A stretch of 64,000 nucleotides of DNA from Streptomyces ochraceiscleroticus (GTDB lineage Bacteria > Actinomycetota > Actinomycetes > Streptomycetales > Streptomycetaceae). Below the pieces are notes generated by a model that worked only from the letters and a program-made list of their open reading frames with translations, had not been told where the DNA came from and searched no databases. This document shows, one piece after another, positions 18,048-25,056 of the stretch. The stretch covers positions 186,001 through 250,000 of the forward strand of contig NZ_JOAX01000008.1 of the NCBI RefSeq assembly GCF_000720485.1, given 5' to 3'. Made by a program: the position numbers and the translations under genes. Every line of letters starts with the position of its first letter. Positions within the stretch are counted from its first letter, which is position 1.

Positions 18048-18155
18048 ACCTGACGGCGAGGACGGCGGGGACCTGTGGCCGGGCGGTCCTAGGCCCTCCG
18101 GCCCGGGGCCGCTGGGCCGATAATCCGATGCCCGAGGCACCTGTCGGATGACACG

Positions 18156-19610
18156 ATGGCCATCATGCCCCCGCTCACGACCACCGATCAGCAGCCGTCC
18201 GGAACGACCGCCCGCAAGGCGCCTCCCGCCTGGGCGGTGATGCTTGCGGTCTGTGCGGGGCAGTTCCTCGTGGTGCTCGACGTGTCCGTGGTGAACGTCG
18301 CGATGCCGTCGATGCGGGCCTCGCTCGGGCTGAGCGAGCTGGGGCTGCAGTGGGTGGTCAACGCTTACGTGATCACCTTCGCCGGGTTCCTGATGCTCGG
18401 CGGGCGTGCCGCTGATCTCTTCGGACGCAAGCGGGTCTTCCTCATCGGGCTCGGGCTGTTCACCGCCGCCAGTCTGGGCGGCGGGCTCGCCCAGGAGCCC
18501 TGGCAGCTCATCGCCGCCCGTACGGTGCAGGGCGTCGGCGCCGCCGTGCTCGCCCCGGCCACCCTCACCATCCTCACCACCTCCTTTCCGCAGGGCCCGG
18601 CCCGTACCCGTGCCGTGGCCACCTGGACCGCGGTCGGCGCGGGCGGTGGCGCCGCGGGCGGCCTGGTCGGCGGGCTGCTCACGCAGTTCCTGTCCTGGCG
18701 CTGGGTGCTGCTGATCAACGTGCCGATCGGTGCGCTGGTACTGGTCGGCGCCGCGCTCTGTCTGAGCGAGAGCCGGCAGGACGGGCGGCGCCGCCTGGAC
18801 ATACCCGGCGCGCTGCTGGTCACCGGCGGGCTCGCGCTCGTCGCGTACGGCATCGTGCAGACCGGCGAGCGCGGCTGGACCGCCGCGGGCGCGCTGCTGC
18901 CGCTGCTCGCCGGGCTCGTCGTGCTGGGTGCGTTCGTGGCGGTCGAGGCCCGTTCCGCGGCGCCGCTGATGCCGCTGGGTGTCTTCCGGCCGCGGTCGGT
19001 GTGGGCGACGACCTCGGCGATGGTGGTGGTCGGCGCCGGCATGTTCTCCATGTGGTACTTCCTCTCGCTCTACACGCAGAACGTCCTCGGCTACACCGCC
19101 CTCCAGGCGGGCCTCTCCTTCCTCCCGCACTCCCTCTCGATCGTGATCGGCTCCAAGGCGGCGCCCCGGCTGATGGCCCTGCCCCGGCTCGGCGCGAAGA
19201 CCGTGGCCGTGGCGGGTGTGCTGCTCGCGGCCATCGGCATGGCCTGGCAGTCCACGATGGACGCGCACGGCACGTACCTCGGCACGATCCTGGGCCCGGG
19301 CGTCACGATGGCGCTCGGCGCGGGCCTGTCGGCCACCCCGATCGCCGCGATCTGCACGTCGGGCGCGGCTGCGGGCGATGCCGGGCTGGTGTCCGGCCTG
19401 ATCAACACCTCGCGGCAGATGGGCGGCGCGCTCGGCCTGTCGGTCCTTTCCACGGTCGCGGCCGGGGTCATGGGCAGCGGCCGGGTGGCGCTCGCCGACG
19501 GCTACGCGCTCGCCTTCCGGGTCGGCGCCGTGGTCCTGCTGGCGGGCGTGCTGCTGATGCTGTTCTCCTTGCCCGGGCGCGAGAAGGACGAGGCTCCGCA
19601 CGCCGCCTGA
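18156..19610 (+). CDS. DHA2-family MFS drug/proton antiporter
   Basis: 484 residues with about 14 hydrophobic segments, the size of EmrB/QacA exporters. Motif A appears as GGRAADLFGRKRVFLIG, and the antiporter region reads GAGGGAAGGLVGGLLTQFLSWRW. The first helix carries the motif LDVSVVNVAMPS typical of DHA2 pumps. It follows fadE34 by 108 bp on the same strand, so export of a lipid or steroid-like compound is possible but unproven. ATG at 18156; an alternative ATG lies three codons in. Confidence 0.88.
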   Translation: MAIMPPLTTTDQQPSGTTARKAPPAWAVMLAVCAGQFLVVLDVSVVNVAMPSMRASLGLSELGLQWVVNAYVITFAGFLMLGGRAADLFGRKRVFLIGLGLFTAASLGGGLAQEPWQLIAARTVQGVGAAVLAPATLTILTTSFPQGPARTRAVATWTAVGAGGGAAGGLVGGLLTQFLSWRWVLLINVPIGALVLVGAALCLSESRQDGRRRLDIPGALLVTGGLALVAYGIVQTGERGWTAAGALLPLLAGLVVLGAFVAVEARSAAPLMPLGVFRPRSVWATTSAMVVVGAGMFSMWYFLSLYTQNVLGYTALQAGLSFLPHSLSIVIGSKAAPRLMALPRLGAKTVAVAGVLLAAIGMAWQSTMDAHGTYLGTILGPGVTMALGAGLSATPIAAICTSGAAAGDAGLVSGLINTSRQMGGALGLSVLSTVAAGVMGSGRVALADGYALAFRVGAVVLLAGVLLMLFSLPGREKDEAPHAA

Positions 19611-19842
19611 ACGGCCGGGGCGGTGGCGGCACTCGGCGTGCGACCGCACTTCGGCGAGCGGCTGACGGGCCAGGGGCTGCCGGGCCAGCGGCTGGCGGGC
19701 GTGCGCTACCGGGCCTGCGCTGGCGGGCGCGCGTTACCGGGGCTGCGCTGGCGGACCTGTCGTTGCCCGGCCTGTCGTTGCCTGGCCCGTCGAGGGGCGG
19801 CTCGCCGCGAGAGGGTGCGGGTGTGGCTGGCAGGATGCGGGC

Positions 19843-20649
19843 ATGGCTGACACCGCTGCTGCCCCTGTTCCTCCGCCGTTTCCCGCCTTTCCCGCCGACG
19901 GCCGCCGCGTGCTGGTCAGCGGCGCCTCGCGCGGCCTGGGCCGGGCCCTCGCGCACGCCTTCGCGGCGAACGGCGACCGGGTCGCCGTGCACTACGGCAC
20001 GCGCCGGGCGGACGCCGAGGACACCCTCGCCTCGCTGCCCGGCGACGGCCACGTACTGCTCCACGCGGACATCGCCGACCCGCAGGGCGCCGCCGGCCTG
20101 ATCGCCGCGGCCGACGCGGCGCTCGGCGGCATCGACGTCCTGGTCAACAATGCCGCGGTCAACACCCCGCACCCGCCCGCCACCACCTCCTACGCCGACT
20201 GGACCGACGCCTGGCAGCAGCACGTCGCGGTCAACCTGCTCGGCACCGCGCACCTCAGCCACGGCGCGGCCCAGCGCATGATCGCGCAGGGCGGCGGCGG
20301 ACGGATCGTCAACGTCGGCTCGCGCGGCGCCTTCCGCGGCGAGCCGGACCACCCCGCGTACGGCGCGACCAAGGCCGCGGTGCACGCACTCGGCCAGTCC
20401 CTCGCGGTCGCGCTCGCGCAGTACGGCATCGCGGTGGCATCCGTGGCGCCCGGCTTCATCGACACCGAACGGGTCGGCCACCGGCTGGCCGGTGAACAGG
20501 GCGCCGCGATCCGCGCGCAGAGCCCGTTCGGCCGGGTGGCCGAGCCGGCCGAGATCGCGGCGGCGGTCCGCTGGCTGGCCTCCCCGGAGGCCCAGTGGAG
20601 CTCGGGCACGGTACTGGACGTCAACGGCGCGTCGTATCTCCGTACTTGA
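19843..20649 (+). CDS. Short-chain dehydrogenase/reductase
   Basis: 268 residues, classical SDR. The Rossmann glycine motif is SGASRGLGRAL, with NNAAVN, the catalytic Ser in VNVGSRGAF and the YGATK (YxxxK) pair. The tail SPFGRVAEPAEIAAAVRWLA is FabG-like. It would act as a soluble NAD(P)-dependent 3-ketoacyl or alcohol reductase. Its last seven codons and stop lie in the first copy of a 21-bp tandem repeat. Confidence 0.85.
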   Translation: MADTAAAPVPPPFPAFPADGRRVLVSGASRGLGRALAHAFAANGDRVAVHYGTRRADAEDTLASLPGDGHVLLHADIADPQGAAGLIAAADAALGGIDVLVNNAAVNTPHPPATTSYADWTDAWQQHVAVNLLGTAHLSHGAAQRMIAQGGGGRIVNVGSRGAFRGEPDHPAYGATKAAVHALGQSLAVALAQYGIAVASVAPGFIDTERVGHRLAGEQGAAIRAQSPFGRVAEPAEIAAAVRWLASPEAQWSSGTVLDVNGASYLRT

Positions 20650-20718
20650 GTGTCGTACCTCCGTACCTGAGCGTCGTCCCTCGTGTGCGACGTGCGCGTC
20701 GTACCTCCGTACCTGAGG
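20631..20718 (+). repeat. 21-bp tandem repeat duplicating the end of the SDR gene
   Basis: Units of the form GTCGTACCTCCGTACCTGAG plus one base lie at 20631-20651, 20652-20672 and 20698-20718, with a decayed copy between the second and third. The first unit encodes the final residues SYLRT and stop codon of the SDR, so the repeat arose by duplicating the gene's 3' end. It is of no clear function; replication slippage is the simplest cause. Confidence 0.75.
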
Positions 20719-20789
20719 CCCGCCGATGGCGTCGGGGAGCCCGGTTTCCGCCTTGTCGGCCCGCTCGCGGCGGTGCCACCGTCATCCGC

Positions 20790-21179
20790 ATGGCGAACTT
20801 CCCCGAGGACCTGTCGTACAGCAAGGACCACGAGTGGCTCCGCCTGGACGGCGACCGGGCCACGATCGGCATCACGGACCACGCCCAGCGGCAGCTCGGC
20901 GACGTCGTCTATGTCGAACTGCCCAAAGAAGGCGAGCGGTTCGATGCCGATGAACCCTTCGGCTCCGTGGAGTCGGTCAAGGCCGTCAGCGAGGTCTGTC
21001 TGCCGGTCGCCGGCACCGTGCTGACGGTCAACGCCTCGCTCACCGAAGAGCCGGAACAGATCAACACCGACCCCTACGGCGACGGCTGGCTCCTCACGAT
21101 CCAGGTCTCCGGCAGCACGAACGCCCTGCTCACCGCCGCGCAGTACGAGGAGTACCTCCGCGAGGGGACGTCCGACTGA
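20790..21179 (+). CDS. gcvH: Glycine cleavage system H protein
   Basis: 129 residues, the normal size. The lipoyl domain is intact, with FGSVESVKAVSEVCLPVAG carrying the lipoylated lysine (ESVKAVSE) and DPYGDGWLLTIQ at the end. GcvH shuttles the aminomethyl group between the P, T and L proteins. No gcvT or gcvP is adjacent, which is unusual because Streptomyces gcvH is commonly beside gcvT. It may be a second copy or a lipoyl carrier for another complex. ATG at 20790 (MANFPEDLSYSKDHEWLR). Confidence 0.92.
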   Translation: MANFPEDLSYSKDHEWLRLDGDRATIGITDHAQRQLGDVVYVELPKEGERFDADEPFGSVESVKAVSEVCLPVAGTVLTVNASLTEEPEQINTDPYGDGWLLTIQVSGSTNALLTAAQYEEYLREGTSD

Positions 21180-21261
21180 GCCAGCGGCCACCCGGGCGGC
21201 ACGGCCACCGGCCCCGGCTCCTGCCGCCACCGGCCGTTGCCGCGCCCCCGCGAGCCCGCTC

Positions 21262-21330
21262 CTACAGCCAGCCGTTGCGCCGCGCGGCCCGTACCGCCTC
21301 CATGCGGTTGCGCGTGCCCAGGGCCGCGCC
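21262..21330 (-). pseudogene. C-terminal remnant of a NarL/LuxR response regulator
   Basis: On the minus strand, the stop codon at 21262-21264 closes a frame reading ALGTRNRMEAVRAARRNGWL. This is the characteristic last helix of NarL-type regulators (compare TGARNRVDAI...GWL in the regulator at 4766). The frame upstream shows no helix-turn-helix or receiver, so only about 20 codons survive. It marks a past deletion or rearrangement just upstream of the sterol-type operon. Confidence 0.7.
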
Positions 21331-21431
21331 CGTCCCGCACGCTCCCCGCCAGCCCCGTCGTCCCCATTTTCCCCGTTGTCGTCGTCATGCTCAGTCATGG
21401 GTGGGGTGACCGGGCTTGCTGCGCCATGTAA

Positions 21432-21446
21432 CTGACGGGCCGTCAG
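21432..21446. promoter_or_regulatory. CTGAC-N5-GTCAG palindrome upstream of the MaoC operon
   Basis: CTGACGGGCCGTCAG is palindromic except its centre base. It is the best copy of the motif also seen at 11998 and 15809, and lies 45 bp upstream of a KstR-type box. Confidence 0.6.
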
Positions 21447-21491
21447 GGGTCTTCCGGGTCTGCCCGGGATGGGCTATACATGCCCCATCGG

Positions 21492-21505
21492 TAGAACGCG
21501 TTCTA
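21492..21505. promoter_or_regulatory. KstR-type operator of the MaoC-ADH-SDR operon
   Basis: TAGAACGCGTTCTA is a fully palindromic match to TnnAACnnGTTnnA and nearly identical to the canonical KstR site. It lies 150 bp upstream of the MaoC gene start. Confidence 0.85.
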
Positions 21506-21655
21506 GTGCACAGCGGCGACCGTGCCGGCCGCGCCGCGCACCGCCGCGTCACCGATCGCTGACGACCCCGGCCGGCCGACGGTGCGGACGGCCGGCCGGG
21601 GTCCTGCCGACTCCCGACCCGCCACCCGCACCGCACGGCGAAGGAGCCCCGCCCC

Positions 21656-22546
21656 ATGCCCATCGACGCCGCCAAGGCCATCGCCGCCGAGCCGCGTATC
21701 TCCGACATCGCCTGGGACCGCAAGGACATCCAGCTCTACCACCTCGGCATCGGCGCGGGCGCGGCCACCGAGGAGCGGCCCGGCGCCGCCACCGACCCCG
21801 ACGAGCTGCGCTACACCCTGGAGAGCAGGCTGCACGTGCTGCCCAGCTTCGCCACCGTCGCGGGCGCCGGCATGGCCGTCGTCGGCGGGCTCTCGGCCCC
21901 CGGCATCGACGTGGACCTCGCGGCCGTCCTGCACGGCGCCCAGAAGATCACCCTGCACCGGCCGATCCCGCTGCAGGGCACCGCCCGGCAGACCGCGACC
22001 ATCCCCGCCGTCCACGACAAGGGCAAGGCCGCGGTCATCGTGCTGCGTTCGGAGACCGCCGACGCGGACGGGCCGCTCTGGACCAGCGACACCCAGATCT
22101 TCGTCCGGGGCGAGGGCGGCTGGGGCGGCGAGCGCGGGCCTTCGAACCGGCTGGACCTGCCCGAACGGGCGCCGGACCGCACGGTGACCCGGCTGATCCG
22201 GGCCGACCAGGCGCTGCTGTACCGGCTCTCCGGCGACTGGAACCCGCTGCACGCCGATCCCGAGTTCGCCAAGCTCGCGGGCTTCGACAAGCCGATCCTG
22301 CACGGGCTCTGCTCGTACGGCGTGACGCTCAAGGCGGTCGTCGACACGCTGCTGGGCGGCGACGTGGCACGCGTCCGGTCGTACGCGACGCGGTTCGCGG
22401 GGGTGGTCTTCCCGGGGGAGACGCTGCGGATCCGGATGTGGCAGACCGCGCAGGACCGTATTCAGGTCGTGGTGACGGCCGCCGACCGGGAGGACGCACC
22501 GGTGCTGGCGGACACGGTGGTGGAGCACAACCAGGACACGCCCTAG
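21656..22546 (+). CDS. MaoC-family enoyl-CoA hydratase, Rv3538/ChsH3-like
   Basis: 296-residue double hot-dog hydratase. The N-terminus (IAWDRKDIQLYHLGIGAG with Ser-Asp before it) and the motif YRLSGDWNPLHADPEFAKLA followed by HGLCSYG give the hydratase-2 catalytic Asp/His region. Both match what I recall of mycobacterial Rv3538, a (R)-specific enoyl-CoA hydratase of sterol side-chain beta-oxidation. It heads an operon with the zinc dehydrogenase (14 bp gap) and SDR. A KstR-type box lies upstream. GGCGAAGGAG precedes the ATG. Confidence 0.9.
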   Translation: MPIDAAKAIAAEPRISDIAWDRKDIQLYHLGIGAGAATEERPGAATDPDELRYTLESRLHVLPSFATVAGAGMAVVGGLSAPGIDVDLAAVLHGAQKITLHRPIPLQGTARQTATIPAVHDKGKAAVIVLRSETADADGPLWTSDTQIFVRGEGGWGGERGPSNRLDLPERAPDRTVTRLIRADQALLYRLSGDWNPLHADPEFAKLAGFDKPILHGLCSYGVTLKAVVDTLLGGDVARVRSYATRFAGVVFPGETLRIRMWQTAQDRIQVVVTAADREDAPVLADTVVEHNQDTP

Positions 22547-22560
22547 AGGAGGAGCCACAG

Positions 22561-23637
22561 ATGCGCGCAGCCGTACAGCACGAGACAGGGCAGGACAAGC
22601 TCGACGTCCTCGACGACGTGGAGGCCGTGGGGTTCGGGCCGGGAACGGTACGGATACGGATCAGGGCCGCCGGACTGTGCCACTCCGACCTCTCCGCGAT
22701 GAGCGGTGTGCTGCCGCAGCCCGCGCCGTTCGTCCCCGGGCACGAGGGCGCGGGCGAGATCCTCGATGTCGGGGACGGCGTCACGGGGCTGAGCACCGGC
22801 GACCGGGTGCTGATGTGCTGGCTGCCCGCCTGCGGAAGCTGTCCGTCCTGCCGGCGCGGCCAGACCCACCTGTGCCTGACCGGCTTCATGAGCGCCGGCA
22901 CCCCCAACTTCCGGCGCCCCGGCGGGGACGTCTTCGGGTTCGCCGGCACCGGCACCTTCGCCGAGGAGGTCGTGGTCGCCGCCCACTGCGCGGTGCCGAT
23001 CCCGGACGACGTGCCGTACGACATCGCCGCGCTCATCGGATGCGGCGTGACCACCGGGCTCGGCGCGGCCCTGAACACCGCGAAGGTCGAGGCCGGTTCG
23101 TCGGTCGCGGTCATCGGGTGCGGCGGGGTCGGCATCTCCACCATCCAGGGCGCGCGGGCGAGCGGCGCCGCGCAGATCGTCGCCGTGGACCCCGTGGAGT
23201 CGCGGCGCGAGGCCGCGCTGCGCTTCGGGGCGACGGAGGCGGTGGCCCCCGGGGAGCTGGCCGACGCCAAGCAGCGGATCACCGCGGGCGAGGGCTTCGA
23301 CTACGTCTTCGAGGTCGTCGGCAAGTCCGCCACCGCCCGCACCGCCTATGAGACGACGCGGCGCGGCGGCACCCTGTGCGTCGTCGGCGCGGGCGCGATG
23401 GACGACTTCTTCCAGGTCAACATGTTCGAGCTGTTCTTCGACGAGAAGCGGATCCTGCCGTCGCTGTACGGGGGCGGCGACGTCGTGCGGTCCTACGAGC
23501 GAGCCATCGCCCTGTGGCGGGCCGGGCGGATCGACCTGGAGAACCTCATCACCCACCGGGTGCCGCTCGCCGGCATCAACGACGCGCTGGACCAGATGCG
23601 GACCGGCACCTCGCTGCGTACCTGTATCGAGCTCTGA
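22561..23637 (+). CDS. Zinc-dependent alcohol dehydrogenase
   Basis: 358 residues, medium-chain dehydrogenase. Catalytic zinc ligands are visible as C40 and H61/E62 (AGLCHSD; PGHEGAGE), and the structural zinc site as C91, C94, C97 and C105. The NAD-binding motif is VAVIGCGGVGIS. It follows the MaoC gene by 14 bp with AGAGGAGG before its ATG. In a sterol-type operon it may oxidise a side-chain alcohol or aldehyde; this role is inferred from context only. It resembles the class III-like NDMA/mycobacterial ADH group. Confidence 0.88.
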   Translation: MRAAVQHETGQDKLDVLDDVEAVGFGPGTVRIRIRAAGLCHSDLSAMSGVLPQPAPFVPGHEGAGEILDVGDGVTGLSTGDRVLMCWLPACGSCPSCRRGQTHLCLTGFMSAGTPNFRRPGGDVFGFAGTGTFAEEVVVAAHCAVPIPDDVPYDIAALIGCGVTTGLGAALNTAKVEAGSSVAVIGCGGVGISTIQGARASGAAQIVAVDPVESRREAALRFGATEAVAPGELADAKQRITAGEGFDYVFEVVGKSATARTAYETTRRGGTLCVVGAGAMDDFFQVNMFELFFDEKRILPSLYGGGDVVRSYERAIALWRAGRIDLENLITHRVPLAGINDALDQMRTGTSLRTCIEL

Positions 23638-23679
23638 AGCCACGACGACCAGGAGGCGTACGGATGACAGGAGGGGCGG

Positions 23680-24615
23680 ATGGCTCTGCACGGTAGGACG
23701 GCCGTCGTCACCGGGGCCGGCCGCGGCCTGGGCCGGGCCGAGGCGCTCGAACTGGCCCGCCTCGGCGCGAACGTGATCGTCAACGACTACGGGCAGCCCG
23801 GACGGGACGGCTCCGGTACGGCGTCCGCGGCGCCCGCCGAGGCCGTGGCCGCCGAGATCCGGGCCGCGGGCGGGCAGGCCACGGCGCACCTCGGGGACGT
23901 CGCCGACTTCGAGACGGCGCGCGGCCTGGTGGAGCTGGCCGTGGACACCTACGGAGCGCTGGACATCCTGGTCAACAACGCGGGCATCCTGCGGGACCGG
24001 ATGGTCTTCTCGATGACCGAGGGCGAGTGGGACTCGGTGCTCCGCGTCCACCTCAAGGGGCACTTCAACACGACGCGCTTCGCCGCCGCGCACTGGCGCG
24101 AGCGGTCCAAGGCGACCGGCGCCCCCGTGTACGGCCGGATCGTCAACACGTCCTCGGAGGCGTTCCTCGCCGGTTCCGCGGGCCAGCCGAACTACGCGGC
24201 GGCCAAGGGCGGCATCGTGGGCCTGACGACCTCCACGGCGGCGGCGCTGGGCAAGTACGGCGTGACCGCCAACGCGATCTGTCCGCGGGCCCGCACCCGT
24301 ATGACCGAGGACGTCTTCGGCGCCTTCGCGGTACCGGGCGAGGGCGAGCTGGACGCGCTGGCGCCCGAGCATGTGTCGCCCCTGGTGGGCTATCTCGCGG
24401 GGCCCGCGGCGGCACGCGTCAACGGGCAGGTCTTCGTCGTGCACGGCGGCATGGTCGCGCTCGTCGACCGGCCCCGGGTGGCCGCGCAGTTCGACACGGC
24501 CAAGGACGTCTTCACGTACGAGGAACTGGATGCGGCGCTCACGCCGTACTTCGAGGGCCGCGCCCCGCACGAGAACTTCGCGGCGACGGAGATCCTGGCC
24601 CTCAAGAAGAGCTGA
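23680..24615 (+). CDS. SDR 3-hydroxyacyl-CoA dehydrogenase, Hsd4A-like
   Basis: 311-residue SDR with TGAGRGLGRAEALELA at the start, NNAGILRDRM, the catalytic Ser (NTSSEAF) and YAAAKGG. The glycine motif with the RAEAL continuation, LRDRM and the ARTRMTE segment match actinobacterial type 17-beta-hydroxysteroid dehydrogenase Hsd4A. Paired with a MaoC hydratase, it would perform the hydration and 3-hydroxyacyl oxidation steps of a beta-oxidation turn. Start ATG 23680 follows AGGAGGGG at good spacing. It ends the operon before a long palindrome. Confidence 0.88.
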   Translation: MALHGRTAVVTGAGRGLGRAEALELARLGANVIVNDYGQPGRDGSGTASAAPAEAVAAEIRAAGGQATAHLGDVADFETARGLVELAVDTYGALDILVNNAGILRDRMVFSMTEGEWDSVLRVHLKGHFNTTRFAAAHWRERSKATGAPVYGRIVNTSSEAFLAGSAGQPNYAAAKGGIVGLTTSTAAALGKYGVTANAICPRARTRMTEDVFGAFAVPGEGELDALAPEHVSPLVGYLAGPAAARVNGQVFVVHGGMVALVDRPRVAAQFDTAKDVFTYEELDAALTPYFEGRAPHENFAATEILALKKS

Positions 24616-24672
24616 GCCGCGCAGCGAAGGGCTGCGCCCCGCACGCCCCGAATGCGCACCCCGCATACACGA

Positions 24673-24718
24673 CGGCCGTGGCCGCCACGAGAGACGTCTC
24701 TCGTGGCGGCCACGGCCG
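24673..24718. terminator. 46-bp perfect palindrome, probable bidirectional terminator
   Basis: Arms of 23 bases are fully complementary with no loop, centred on GAGAC/GTCTC at 24695/24696. It lies between the convergent SDR and small-protein genes. A transcript in either direction would fold into one long hairpin. No U-tract follows, which is common in high-GC actinobacteria. Confidence 0.8.
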
Positions 24719-24739
24719 ACTCGGGATGGCCGGTGTCGC

Positions 24740-24907
24740 TCAGGCTTCCCGGGAGTTCTTGGGCCGGCGGTGCCGCCCGGCGCTGGACGCGGCCGCGTCC
24801 TCGCTCGCTGCCGGGCCACGGTGCTTGCCGGAGCCTGCGGCCGTGGCGGCCTGGGCGGAGGCCCCTTGCGGGCGCGCCTCGGTCGTGTCGGTTCGGGCTT
24901 CGGACAT
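24740..24907 (-). CDS. Small basic protein with paired KHRGP/RHRRP motifs
   Basis: 55 residues from ATG at 24907, missing recognisable domains. Two similar elements, GKHRGPAASEDAA and GRHRRPKNS, form an internal repeat in an Ala/Ser-rich, probably disordered chain. It lies 149 bp downstream of the 467-residue propeller-like gene on the same strand and just past a bidirectional terminator. A small secreted or nucleic-acid-binding protein, or a precursor peptide, are all possible. No leader-core cleavage site is obvious. Function unknown. Confidence 0.55.
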   Translation of the reverse strand: MSEARTDTTEARPQGASAQAATAAGSGKHRGPAASEDAAASSAGRHRRPKNSREA

Positions 24908-25056
24908 GGAAAGTGTCACTCCGTCAGATCGCTTACAGGTGTACGCGTCGGGACCTCTCCGGCTCCGCCGGGGACACCCCCAGGCATCACCGTCGGTGGC
25001 CGGGTCAACCGGCTGCGTAGCCCCTTGCAAATTCTAACGGGGCGTACTTTTTCGCT

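Larger units (their letters stand above)
21180..21655. other. Intergenic region with regulator remnant and two operators
   Basis: 476 bp without an intact gene. It holds the remnant of a LuxR-type response regulator, a CTGAC-N5-GTCAG palindrome at 21432, and a perfect KstR-type box at 21492. The rest is leader sequence for the MaoC operon, with GGCGAAGGAGCC before its ATG. Confidence 0.7.
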
